Assembly (NCBI GenBank): GCA_937895345.1
Contig: CALAWP010000046.1
Span: forward strand, 1 to 26,830
DNA: 26,830 nucleotides
Source: an uncultured Paenibacillus sp.
GTDB taxonomy: Bacteria; Bacillota; Bacilli; Paenibacillales; Paenibacillaceae
Reading direction: 5' to 3'
Program-made: the position numbers and the translations under genes
Notes under the pieces: generated by a model
The model's database searches: none
Told to the model about the DNA's origin: nothing
The model's input: only the letters and a program-made list of their open reading frames with translations
In this document: positions 1-8,480 of the stretch, one piece after another
Layout: every line of letters starts with the position of its first letter
Numbering within the stretch: the first letter of the stretch is position 1

Positions 1-104
1 GACAATCGCTAATGGTGCCGAAATCACAGGTATAAGAATATATAACGAACCTGACAATCGCTAATGGTGCCGAAATCACAGGTATAAGAATATATAACGA
101 ACCT
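1..104. repeat. 52-bp perfect tandem repeat, two copies, open at left edge
   Basis: Positions 1-52 and 53-104 are identical. A third copy begins at 105 but diverges after a few bases. The unit is AT-rich in its second half (TATAAG, TATATA), but I found no -35 box at proper spacing, so I do not call a promoter. The array may extend upstream of the window. Confidence 0.95.
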
Positions 105-156
105 GACGATGACGATCGTCGCGCCGAAAAAAATTATTAAGAAGGGGGAGGATGGC

Positions 157-819
157 ATGTCTCTTATATGGAGGAAGGCGTTTGTGCTCTTATGTTTGAT
201 GAGCTTGCCGGCGCTTGCCTCGTGTGGCGGCAGCGAATTCAGCGACGACGAAATGATCGGCAAGGTGCTGAGCGTCGATGCGGAGCGGCGGCTGCTCGAG
301 GTCGATATATCCGAGTGGTACAAGCGGGGGGAAGGGCGCAACCGCAACGATCTCGGCATTGTCATTCCGATAGAAGCGACGGAGCAGCTCGATATTCGGA
401 CGGAAGACGGCTCGCCCGTTGCCCTGGACCGGATCAAGATCGGTCAGAAGGTGCTGGTGAATCCGCCGAAGGACAAGAAGGAGGCCGACTATGCCGCCCG
501 AGAGATTGTGCTGCTCGAGATGACGTACGAGGAGAAATACGGCAAGCTATTGTCTCAGCACACGAACAAGTACAAGACAACCGTATTTACGGAGGAAGGA
601 GCGCCGCTGCCGCCGGAAACGAGAGAAAGGCTGATGGACATCGTTCCGAAGAGTCCGATCAGCTTCGGGACATATCCCGACAATTTCGTAACGGATTACA
701 AAACGGAGCTCGGCATTGAGAAGCTTCCGGTGATGCTCGTGTTCGATCATCAGGAATTGGTGCTCAAGACGTACGATCCGGAGGAGCTGCTTCAATTTTT
801 TGGCGTGGCGCAGCCGTAA
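157..819 (+). CDS. hypothetical lipoprotein
   Basis: A 220-residue secreted lipoprotein of unknown function. The N-terminus is a lipoprotein signal peptide: basic WRK, a hydrophobic stretch at residues 8-20, then a lipobox L-A-S-C with Cys23 as the lipidation site. The mature part is charged. Residues about 33-115 look like a small beta-rich domain (GKVLSVD...LEVDI...IGQKVLV), reminiscent of DUF3221-type OB domains. The C-terminus (KLPVMLVFDHQELVLKTYD) recalls a thioredoxin-like strand, but there is no CxxC. Both resemblances are weak. The start at 157 is chosen because GGGGGAG (144-150) precedes it and the signal peptide begins there; an in-frame ATG at 109 lacks an RBS and would add 16 residues. 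It converges on bioB. Confidence 0.75.
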   Translation: MSLIWRKAFVLLCLMSLPALASCGGSEFSDDEMIGKVLSVDAERRLLEVDISEWYKRGEGRNRNDLGIVIPIEATEQLDIRTEDGSPVALDRIKIGQKVLVNPPKDKKEADYAAREIVLLEMTYEEKYGKLLSQHTNKYKTTVFTEEGAPLPPETRERLMDIVPKSPISFGTYPDNFVTDYKTELGIEKLPVMLVFDHQELVLKTYDPEELLQFFGVAQP

Positions 820-869
820 GGCGCACTGAGCTTGGGACAGGAAGAGGGAGGCCGGCCGAATCGCCGCGC

Positions 870-1868
870 TTAAAGGGCGCGCCGTTCGATTTCGAAGCCG
901 AGATCCTCGATCATCCGATGGTCGACGGTTACGTCTTGTCCTTCCGTCGTCAGATAGTCGCCGACGAACAAAGAGTTGGCCGCGTACAGCGCCAGCGGCT
1001 GCAGCGAGCGAAGATTCACTTCGCGTCCGCCGGCGACGCGAATTTCTTTGGCCGGGCACATGAAGCGAAACAGCGCCAGCACTTTCAACGCTTTCATGGC
1101 GGGCGTCCGGCCAGCCCCCGCCAGCGGCGTGCCCGGAATGGCGTTTAGAAAATTGACCGGGATCGAATCCGCATCCAGCCTGCGGAGCTCAAGTGCCATG
1201 TCGACAATTTCCCGGTTCGTTTCGCCCATGCCGATAATAACGCCGGAGCAAGGGGACATGCCGTACGCCTTGACTTGCTCCACCGTGTCGACCCGCTGGT
1301 CGTATGTATGCGTCGTCGAAATCGACGGATAGCGGCTTTTGCTCGTATTGAGATTATGGTTGTAGCGGTGAACGCCGGCTTGCGCCAGCTTGCCGGCTTG
1401 GCCGTCCTTCAAGATGCCGAGACAAGCGCAAATTTTGAGCGGCATCGTTTGCCGAATTTCCTTGACCGCCTCGACAACTTGCTCCAGTTCCTTGTCCGTA
1501 GGCCCTTTGCCCGCCGCCACGATGCAGTAGGTGCCTGCCTTTCGGTTCATCGCTTCGCGCGCGCCCTCCAGCAGCGTTTCCTTATCCAGCATCGTATATT
1601 TCGGAATCGGCGCGGTCGAGACGATCGACTGCGAGCAGTAGCCGCAGTCTTCCGGACAGAGACCGCTTTTGGCGTTGATAATCATATTGAGCTTAACCTT
1701 TTTGCCGTAGTAACGGTTCCGCACTTTAAAGGCGGCATGAAGGAGGGGCAGCACTTCGCCATCGTCCGCCTCCAGCACTGCCAATCCTTCTTCCATCGAC
1801 AACGTTTCACCATCCAGCGCCTTGCGCGCCAGCGTTCCCCAGTTGTTATCCGCAGCAATTGCCGTCAC
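870..1868 (-). CDS. bioB: biotin synthase
   Basis: Radical SAM enzyme that inserts sulfur into dethiobiotin in the last step of biotin synthesis, in the cytoplasm. The 332-residue product has the usual length. It carries the radical SAM cluster motif C71-PED-C75-GY-C78 inside SGLCPEDCGYCSQS, the downstream YNHNLNTS segment, and a FLNAIPGTPL segment near the C-terminal third, all typical of BioB. The start is GTG at 1866-1868, preceded on the minus strand by GGGGAAGG about 10 nt upstream. A perfect BirA-type inverted repeat lies 60-96 nt upstream, so biotin repression is likely. No other bio gene is in the window; bioB stands alone, convergent with the lipoprotein gene. Identification is firm. 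Confidence 0.97.
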   Translation of the reverse strand: MTAIAADNNWGTLARKALDGETLSMEEGLAVLEADDGEVLPLLHAAFKVRNRYYGKKVKLNMIINAKSGLCPEDCGYCSQSIVSTAPIPKYTMLDKETLLEGAREAMNRKAGTYCIVAAGKGPTDKELEQVVEAVKEIRQTMPLKICACLGILKDGQAGKLAQAGVHRYNHNLNTSKSRYPSISTTHTYDQRVDTVEQVKAYGMSPCSGVIIGMGETNREIVDMALELRRLDADSIPVNFLNAIPGTPLAGAGRTPAMKALKVLALFRFMCPAKEIRVAGGREVNLRSLQPLALYAANSLFVGDYLTTEGQDVTVDHRMIEDLGFEIERRAL

Positions 1869-1927
1869 AGCCGATCATCCTTCCCCTAGCAGAAATGAAG
1901 CGCGTCCGCGCATCGTTGTTCAGTCTT

Positions 1928-1964
1928 ATTGTTAACCATTTATTTATAAATTTAGGTTAACAAT
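1928..1964 (-). promoter_or_regulatory. BirA operator upstream of bioB
   Basis: Perfect inverted repeat ATTGTTAACC (1928-1937), 17 nt spacer, GGTTAACAAT (1955-1964). This matches the known Firmicutes BirA operator pattern (TTGTTAAC...GTTAACAA with a 14-17 nt spacer). It lies in the upstream region of minus-strand bioB. The exact -35/-10 is not clear; AT-rich sequence overlaps the operator. Confidence 0.92.
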
Positions 1965-2089
1965 ATAGACCTAGCCATTGTAGCAAACCGGCTGCGCAAG
2001 TGTAAAGAGGTCGCCATACGCATTTCCTGAACTGACGGGATAGTGGATGTAGTTCTCGGAGACCGGGCGGGAAGGGGGGCGGATCGAAT

Positions 2090-2127
2090 AAAAAGAACAG
2101 CCCGAGGCGAAATCGCCTCGGGCTGTT
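2090..2127 (-). terminator. Rho-independent terminator of the tRNA-Arg transcript
   Basis: Perfect 15-bp stem (2096-2110 with 2113-2127) and a 2-nt spacer. On the minus strand it is followed by a T-run (A-run 2090-2094 on plus). It sits just 3' of the minus-strand tRNA. Confidence 0.9.
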
Positions 2128-2157
2128 GCTCTATGTAAACCATAATCATTTGATTGG

Positions 2158-2232
2158 TGGCGCGCCCGCTAGGAATCGAACCTAGATCTCAGGCTCCGGA
2201 GGCCTACGTCATATCCATTGGACCACGGGCGC
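2158..2232 (-). tRNA. tRNA-Arg (anticodon CCG, reads CGG)
   Basis: The minus strand folds as a tRNA: acceptor GCGCCCG/CGGGCGC, anticodon arm with loop CTCCGGA, and T arm CTAGG-TTCGATT-CCTAG. A G discriminator and an encoded CCA (2158-2160) end the gene, so the full gene is 75 nt. The anticodon at loop positions 3-5 is CCG, giving arginine. It has its own sigma-A promoter and terminator and is therefore a single-gene transcript. Confidence 0.96.
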
Positions 2233-2252
2233 AAAAAACAGTAGCAAAATTG

Positions 2253-2281
2253 ATTATATAACAGGCTAACGAAAAAGGCAA
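2253..2281 (-). promoter_or_regulatory. sigma-A promoter of tRNA-Arg
   Basis: On the minus strand TTGCCT (2276-2281), 17 nt, TATAAT (2253-2258). The -10 ends 20 nt before the mature tRNA 5' end. Confidence 0.88.
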
Positions 2282-2346
2282 GAGACATTTAAAAATAAAT
2301 ATTGATTAAATTGTGTCCGAAACCGTTTCCAACCGAATTCGACCTA

Positions 2347-2375
2347 TTGCGACTCGTTGCCGTTTTCGCTACAAT
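2347..2375 (+). promoter_or_regulatory. sigma-A promoter of the cggR-glycolytic operon
   Basis: TTGCGA (2347-2352), 17 nt, TACAAT (2370-2375), directly followed by the CggR operator. It is the only clear promoter seen ahead of the six genes. Confidence 0.82.
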
Positions 2376-2381
2376 ATAGGT

Positions 2382-2417
2382 GGGACTTAAAACGCTAACG
2401 CGGGACATAATCGGTCC
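2382..2417 (+). promoter_or_regulatory. CggR operator
   Basis: Two GGGAC direct repeats at 2382-2386 and 2402-2406, exactly 20 bp apart, the second extended as GGGACATAATCGGTCC. This arrangement and spacing match the CggR operator known from Bacillus subtilis (two CGGGAC-N6-TGTC-like halves). It starts 7 nt after the -10, where bound CggR would block transcription; fructose-1,6-bisphosphate relieves this in the known system. Confidence 0.88.
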
Positions 2418-2435
2418 AGGTCTCAACATAACGAA

Positions 2436-2452
2436 GGAGTCCGCCGGACTCC
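2436..2452 (+). other. leader hairpin before cggR
   Basis: Perfect GGAGTCC-gcc-GGACTCC stem-loop in the 5' untranslated region, between operator and start codon. No T-run follows, so it is not a terminator; it may protect the 5' end of the mRNA. Confidence 0.5.
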
Positions 2453-2475
2453 CGCCGATGGAGTGAAGGACGAAC

Positions 2476-3510
2476 ATGCGACAGCTCATTGAACTGCAGC
2501 AGCAGCTTGTGCCGGATCTTCTGGACGCGATGAGGAAACGGTACTCCATCCTTCGCCAGGTGATGCTGTCGGATACGATCGGACGGCGGGCGCTGGCCTC
2601 GGCGCTGGGATTGACGGAACGGGTGCTGCGAGCGGAGACGGATTTTTTGAAGGAGCAAGGCTTGCTTCATATTCAATCCTCCGGTATGCGCATTACCGAG
2701 TCGGGCCGCAAGCTGCTTGAGGAACTGGAGCCGCTGTACAAGACGCTCTTCGGCTTGTCCGAACTGGAGGATCGCATACGAACCGCATTTGGTCTGTCGC
2801 AGGTGATTGTGGTCGCCGGCGATTCGGATTCGTCCGCGCAGACGAAGCGGGAGATGGGAAGAGCCGCTTCCCAGGTGCTTCGCCAGACGCTGCGTCCGAA
2901 GGATGTCGTGGCGGTAACCGGGGGAACGACGATCGCGCAGGTCGCTAATCAACTGACGGCCTCGGCAGCGATGAAGGAAATCCGATTCGTGCCTGCCCGC
3001 GGCGGATTGGGAGAGAGCCTGGATTATCAGGCGAACACGCTGGCTTCGACGATGGCCAAGCGGACGGGCGGTCAATACCGGCTGCTTCATGTGCCCGACT
3101 ATTTGGGCGAAGAAGCTTTCGCTTCCATTATGCAGGAACCGAACATCCGCGAAATTGTAGACGTTATCCGAAGCGCGAGGGTTGTCGTGCACGGCATAGG
3201 CGACGCGATGGTGATGGCCCGGCGCCGGCGCCTCGATCCCGAGGTGGTGCGGGCGATGGCCGAGGATGGCGCGCTGGCCGAAGCGTTCGGGTATTATTTT
3301 GACCGAAACGGCTCCGTCGTACACAAAATGCAAACGGTAGGATTACGCCTTGAAGATATCGTCAACACTGAAGTTGTTATAGGCGTAGCCGGAGGCCGAA
3401 GCAAAGGAGAGGCCATTGCGGCCATTATGCGATTCGGCCATGACGACGTGCTCGTGACGGACGAGGCGGCGGCTTTGGAAATCGTCGCGCTGATGGAGAA
3501 GGAAGCTTAA
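2476..3510 (+). CDS. cggR: central glycolytic genes regulator CggR
   Basis: SorC/DeoR-family repressor of the lower glycolytic genes. The 344-residue protein has an N-terminal winged helix-turn-helix (about residues 24-70, with GRRALASALGLTERVLR as the recognition region). A C-terminal sugar-phosphate-binding domain follows (about 95-340, with VTGGTTIAQVA and the GVAGGRSKGEAI loop), which binds fructose-1,6-bisphosphate in characterised homologues. Length matches B. subtilis CggR (about 340). The start ATG has GAAGGA 5 nt upstream. It is the first gene of the operon and sits directly behind its own operator, so it is autoregulated. gapA follows after 111 nt without a terminator. Confidence 0.96.
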   Translation: MRQLIELQQQLVPDLLDAMRKRYSILRQVMLSDTIGRRALASALGLTERVLRAETDFLKEQGLLHIQSSGMRITESGRKLLEELEPLYKTLFGLSELEDRIRTAFGLSQVIVVAGDSDSSAQTKREMGRAASQVLRQTLRPKDVVAVTGGTTIAQVANQLTASAAMKEIRFVPARGGLGESLDYQANTLASTMAKRTGGQYRLLHVPDYLGEEAFASIMQEPNIREIVDVIRSARVVVHGIGDAMVMARRRRLDPEVVRAMAEDGALAEAFGYYFDRNGSVVHKMQTVGLRLEDIVNTEVVIGVAGGRSKGEAIAAIMRFGHDDVLVTDEAAALEIVALMEKEA

Positions 3511-3621
3511 TTTCAAACACATAGGTATCATGACGATGATCGGGCGAAGCGGGTGAGCCTCGGCCGGACAACGTCTTGAAATATATTTTGCTTCATACCA
3601 CACGCTTAGGAGGAATTACCC

Positions 3622-4626
<1,005 letters not shown>

Positions 4627-4695
4627 GGAACGAAGCTGACGGGCGGCGGCTCCTGCTTCGAGAGCGTCGGCCCTTGGCCTTAAGGCCCTTTGCCC

Positions 4696-4728
4696 GCATA
4701 TAAGTTCCGCTCAACCGAGCTTATATGC
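4696..4728 (+). other. gapA-pgk intergenic hairpin
   Basis: GCATATAAG (4696-4704) and CTTATATGC (4720-4728) form a perfect 9-bp stem with a 15-nt loop. No T-run follows. It lies in the 241-nt gap between gapA and pgk and could stabilise the 3' end of cggR-gapA mRNA or mark a processing site. The rest of the gap shows no gene. Confidence 0.5.
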
Positions 4729-4867
4729 CATGCGAAACGCAAGCTTTCGTCTCCCAAGGGATGGCGTCAGCCGTTGCGCTTGGGGCGCGGCCGCGAGGGC
4801 GTTCCTTCCATGCGAAGGGGCGCCCTCTTCTCATGCTTTAACCATACTTAGGGGAGGGACCCAAGCA

Positions 4868-6052
4868 ATGAACAAAAAAAGCATTCGTGACGTGGCCGAA
4901 CTGGCCGGCAAAAGAGTATTCGTGCGCGTGGACTTCAACGTGCCGATCGAGAACGGAAGCATTACCGACGACAAGCGGATTCGCGAGACGCTGCCGACGA
5001 TCAATTACTTGATCGAAAAAGGCGCGAAGGTCATTCTGGCTAGCCATCTGGGCCGTCCGAAGGGCGAAGTGGTGGAGGAGCTCCGCCATACGGCATCCGC
5101 CGTCCGTCTGTCCGAGCTGCTCGGCAAGCCGGTAGCGAAAGCGAACGAAGCGATCGGCGCGGCCGTTGAAGCGCAAATCGCAGCCATGAACAACGGCGAC
5201 GTGCTGCTGCTGGAAAACGTTCGTTTCTATCCGGGCGAGGAGAAAAACGATCCGGAGCTGGCGAAAGCTTTTGCAAGCCTGGCGGATCTGTTCGTCAACG
5301 ACGCGTTCGGCGCCGCTCATCGCGCCCATGCGTCCACGGAAGGCATCGCTCATTACTTGCCGGCCGTGTCCGGCCTGCTGATGGAAAGAGAACTGGAAGT
5401 GCTCGGCAAAGCGCTGCACAATCCGGAGCGTCCGTTTACGGCGATCGTCGGCGGTTCCAAGGTAAAGGACAAAATCGCGGTCATCGACAAAATGATCGAT
5501 ATCGCCGACAACATCATTATCGGCGGCGGTCTCTCCTATACATTCTTCAAGGCGCAAGGCCATGAAATCGGCAAATCGCTGCTGGACGAGAGCAAGCTCG
5601 ATCTGGTGCTTGAGTTCATCGAGAAAGCGAAAAAGCTGGGCAAAAACCTGTACCTGCCGGTAGACATTGTCGTTACCGACGATTTCAGCCCGACGGCCAA
5701 TACGCAAATCGTCGACGTAAACGGCATTCCTTCTGATTGGGAAGGCATCGACATCGGCCCGAAAACGCGCGAGCTGTACGCGGACGTCATCAAAAACTCC
5801 AAGCTCGTCGTATGGAACGGACCTATGGGCGTATTCGAAATCGAGCCGTTCTCCCACGGCACGCGCGCGGTGGCAAAAGCGACGGCGGAAACTTCCGCTT
5901 ATACGGTCATCGGCGGCGGCGACTCCGCGGCGGCGGCAGAGAAATTCGGCCTGGCGGACCAAATGGACTTTATTTCGACGGGCGGCGGAGCTTCCCTCGA
6001 ATTTATGGAAGGCAAACAGCTTCCGGGCGTTGTCGCGTTGAACGATAAATAA
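4868..6052 (+). CDS. pgk: phosphoglycerate kinase
   Basis: Transfers phosphate from 1,3-bisphosphoglycerate to ADP. The 394 residues match the family length. Visible motifs are VRVDFNVPI near residue 20, the substrate-binding ASHLGRPKG, LLENVRFYPGEE, the VNDAFGAAHRAHAS segment, the hinge region GGSKVKDKI, and the C-terminal nucleotide-binding GGGDSAAA and STGGGASLEF. The start at 4868 is chosen because AGGGGAGGG (4850-4858) lies just upstream and the protein then begins MNKKSIRDV as in homologues. An in-frame ATG at 4730 would add 46 unrelated residues. tpiA follows after 25 nt. Confidence 0.97.
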   Translation: MNKKSIRDVAELAGKRVFVRVDFNVPIENGSITDDKRIRETLPTINYLIEKGAKVILASHLGRPKGEVVEELRHTASAVRLSELLGKPVAKANEAIGAAVEAQIAAMNNGDVLLLENVRFYPGEEKNDPELAKAFASLADLFVNDAFGAAHRAHASTEGIAHYLPAVSGLLMERELEVLGKALHNPERPFTAIVGGSKVKDKIAVIDKMIDIADNIIIGGGLSYTFFKAQGHEIGKSLLDESKLDLVLEFIEKAKKLGKNLYLPVDIVVTDDFSPTANTQIVDVNGIPSDWEGIDIGPKTRELYADVIKNSKLVVWNGPMGVFEIEPFSHGTRAVAKATAETSAYTVIGGGDSAAAAEKFGLADQMDFISTGGGASLEFMEGKQLPGVVALNDK

Positions 6053-6077
6053 TAAAATGGTGGACAGGAGGGATAAC

Positions 6078-6833
6078 ATGAGCAGAACACCGATTATTGC
6101 AGGCAACTGGAAAATGTTCAAAACCGTGTCCGAAGCCGTGTCCTTTTTCTCCGAAGTGAAAGGGAAAGCGGAGGTGGCGGGCGTGGAAAGCGTCATTTGC
6201 GCTCCGTTCACCGCGCTGCCGGCTTTGACGGAAGCGGCGAAAGGCACGTCGATCGCAATCGGCGCGCAAAACGTCCACTTTGAAGACAACGGCGCTTTCA
6301 CGGGCGAGATCAGCGGCTTGATGCTGAAGGAGCTCGGCGTGCAGTATGTCATCATCGGCCATTCCGAGCGCCGCGCTTACTTCGGCGAGACGGACGAGAT
6401 TGTGAACAAAAAGGTTCATGCCTCGTTCAAGCACGGCCTTACGCCGATCGTGTGCGTAGGCGAGAAGCTGGAAGAGCGTGAAGCCGGTCAGACGAAAGAG
6501 CTGTGCAAGGTTCAGACGACGGAAGCGTTCAAGGGCTTGTCCGCCGATCAGGCGGCTCAGGTCGTCATCGCGTACGAACCGATCTGGGCGATCGGCACGG
6601 GCAAGTCTTCCACGGCGGAAGACGCGCAAGACGTCATCGGCTATATCCGCGGCGTGGTGGCGGGTCTGTACGATCAGGCAACCGCAGACAAGGTCCGCAT
6701 TCAATACGGCGGCAGCGTGAAGCCTAATAACGTATCCGAATACCTCGGCCAAGCGGACATCGACGGCGCGCTCGTCGGAGGAGCCAGCCTGGAGCCGGCA
6801 TCCTACATCGCCCTGATCGAGGGGGCCAAGTAA
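6078..6833 (+). CDS. tpiA: triosephosphate isomerase
   Basis: Interconverts dihydroxyacetone phosphate and glyceraldehyde-3-phosphate. It is a TIM barrel of 251 residues, the standard size. The active site residues are visible: Asn10 and Lys12 in GNWKM, His95 in IIGHSERR, Glu167 in AYEPIWAIGTG, and the phosphate-binding YGGSVKP near residue 210. The start at 6078 has AGGAGGG at 6066-6072; an upstream in-frame start at 6057 precedes that RBS and is not favoured. Only one base separates its stop codon from the gpmI start, which indicates translational coupling. Confidence 0.97.
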   Translation: MSRTPIIAGNWKMFKTVSEAVSFFSEVKGKAEVAGVESVICAPFTALPALTEAAKGTSIAIGAQNVHFEDNGAFTGEISGLMLKELGVQYVIIGHSERRAYFGETDEIVNKKVHASFKHGLTPIVCVGEKLEEREAGQTKELCKVQTTEAFKGLSADQAAQVVIAYEPIWAIGTGKSSTAEDAQDVIGYIRGVVAGLYDQATADKVRIQYGGSVKPNNVSEYLGQADIDGALVGGASLEPASYIALIEGAK

Positions 6834-6834
6834 G

Positions 6835-8373
6835 ATGGCTGAACGCAAACCGGTTGCATTGATTATTTTGGACGGATTCGGCCTTCGCGACGATGTGACG
6901 GGGAATGCCGTCGCACAAGCGAACAAGCCGAATTACGACCGTTATTGGAGCAGCTATCCGCATACGACGCTGACGGCATGCGGCGAAGCGGTCGGCCTGC
7001 CGGAAGGTCAAATGGGCAACTCCGAGGTCGGCCACCTGAACATCGGCGCGGGACGCATCGTGTACCAGGATTTGACCCGGATCAGCAAGTCGATTCGCGA
7101 AGGCGAATTTTTCTCGAACGAAACGCTGCGGGGTGCGGTGAATCATGCCAAAGCAAACGGCAAGAAGCTGCATCTGTACGGCCTCTTGTCCGACGGCGGC
7201 GTGCACAGCCACATCGATCATCTGCTGGCGCTGCTGGAGCTGGCGAAGAAGGAAGGGCTGCAGGACGTATACGTGCATGCCTTCCTGGACGGACGCGACG
7301 TCGCTCCCGACAGCGCCAAAGGGTACATCGAGCGCTTGCAGGCGAAGATCGACGAGCTGGGCGTCGGCCGCATCGCGACGGTGCAAGGCCGCTACTATGC
7401 CATGGACCGAGACAAGCGCTGGGAGCGTACGGAGAAATCGTATCGCGCCATGGTGTACGGCGAAGGACCGGCCTATGCCGATCCGCTGCAGGCGGTAGTT
7501 GAATCGTACGAGAAATCGGTTTATGATGAATTCGTTATGCCGACGGTAATCGTGGGCGAGGACGGCCGGCCGGTCGGGCTGGTGGAATCCGGCGACGCCG
7601 TCGTGTTCTTCAACTTCCGTCCGGACCGCGCCATTCAGCTGTCGCAAGTGTTCACGAATGACGATTTCCGCGGCTTCGACCGCGGGGCCAACCATCCGGT
7701 CGGCCTCCATTTCGTCTGCCTGACGCTGTTCAGCGAGACGGTTGGCGGCTATGTCGCCTACGAGCCGAAGAACCTGGACAACACGCTGGGCGAGGTGCTG
7801 GCGCAAAACGGCTTGAAGCAGCTGCGCACGGCGGAGACGGAAAAGTATCCGCACGTCACGTTTTTCTTCAGCGGCGGCCGCGACGTCGAGCTGCCGGGCG
7901 AGACGCGCGTGCTGATCAATTCGCCGAAGGTCGCCACATACGACCTGAAGCCGGAGATGAGCGCGTACGAGCTGGCGGAATCGACCGTTCGCGAGATTGA
8001 AGCAGACAAGCACGATGCCATCATTCTGAACTTCGCCAACCCCGACATGGTCGGCCACTCCGGCATGCTGGAGCCGACGATCAAGGCGGTCGAGGCGACG
8101 GACGAATGTCTGGGCAAGGTTGTAGAAGCGGTGCTCGCCAAAGGCGGCGTATGTCTCATTACGGCCGACCACGGCAACGCGGATATGGTGTTCGACGAGA
8201 ACGGCCGTCCGCATACGGCGCATACGACGAACCCGGTTCCGTTCATCGTGACGAAGCCGGACGCTTCGCTGCGCGAAGGCGGCATTCTGGCCGACATCGC
8301 GCCGACGATGCTCGATCTGCTCGGCTTGGCGAAGCCTGCCGAAATGACGGGCTCGACGCTGATCAAAGGATAA
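6835..8373 (+). CDS. gpmI: 2,3-bisphosphoglycerate-independent phosphoglycerate mutase
   Basis: Manganese-dependent mutase that interconverts 3- and 2-phosphoglycerate. It is an alkaline-phosphatase-superfamily enzyme of 512 residues, as expected. The metal-binding ILDGFG lies at residues 11-16. The phosphorylated serine is Ser63 in GQMGNSEVGHLNIG. Also visible are FLDGRD, NFRPDR, and the C-terminal metal ligands in ITADHGNAD and HTTNPVPF. GAGGGGG inside the end of tpiA (6819-6825) serves as the RBS. It is the fifth gene of the operon; a large hairpin separates it from eno. Confidence 0.97.
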   Translation: MAERKPVALIILDGFGLRDDVTGNAVAQANKPNYDRYWSSYPHTTLTACGEAVGLPEGQMGNSEVGHLNIGAGRIVYQDLTRISKSIREGEFFSNETLRGAVNHAKANGKKLHLYGLLSDGGVHSHIDHLLALLELAKKEGLQDVYVHAFLDGRDVAPDSAKGYIERLQAKIDELGVGRIATVQGRYYAMDRDKRWERTEKSYRAMVYGEGPAYADPLQAVVESYEKSVYDEFVMPTVIVGEDGRPVGLVESGDAVVFFNFRPDRAIQLSQVFTNDDFRGFDRGANHPVGLHFVCLTLFSETVGGYVAYEPKNLDNTLGEVLAQNGLKQLRTAETEKYPHVTFFFSGGRDVELPGETRVLINSPKVATYDLKPEMSAYELAESTVREIEADKHDAIILNFANPDMVGHSGMLEPTIKAVEATDECLGKVVEAVLAKGGVCLITADHGNADMVFDENGRPHTAHTTNPVPFIVTKPDASLREGGILADIAPTMLDLLGLAKPAEMTGSTLIKG

Positions 8374-8401
8374 GCAAGCAATTTAGCGCCATCAATAATT
8401 T

Positions 8402-8457
8402 ATAAGTTAAACTTGCGGTCTCCGCTATCTTAGCGGAGATGCCGCGGGTTAACTTAT
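8402..8457 (+). other. long gpmI-eno intergenic hairpin
   Basis: ATAAGTTAA (8402-8410) pairs with TTAACTTAT (8449-8457), and TCTCCGCTA (8419-8427) with TAGCGGAGA (8431-8439), with mostly paired sequence between them and a 3-nt loop. An A-run and the eno RBS follow, not a T-run, so it is not a normal plus-strand terminator. It ends 7-8 nt before the eno RBS. Confidence 0.75.
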
Positions 8458-8480
8458 CATAAAAAAAGGAGTGTTCTTCC

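Noticed and set aside
4838..6355. 505-codon frame antisense to pgk and tpiA
   Set aside because: Lies fully opposite well-identified glycolytic genes; long antisense frames are common in GC-rich coding DNA and no domain is recognised.
6724..8223. 499-codon frame antisense to gpmI
   Set aside because: A shadow of gpmI codon structure with no RBS or recognisable domain.
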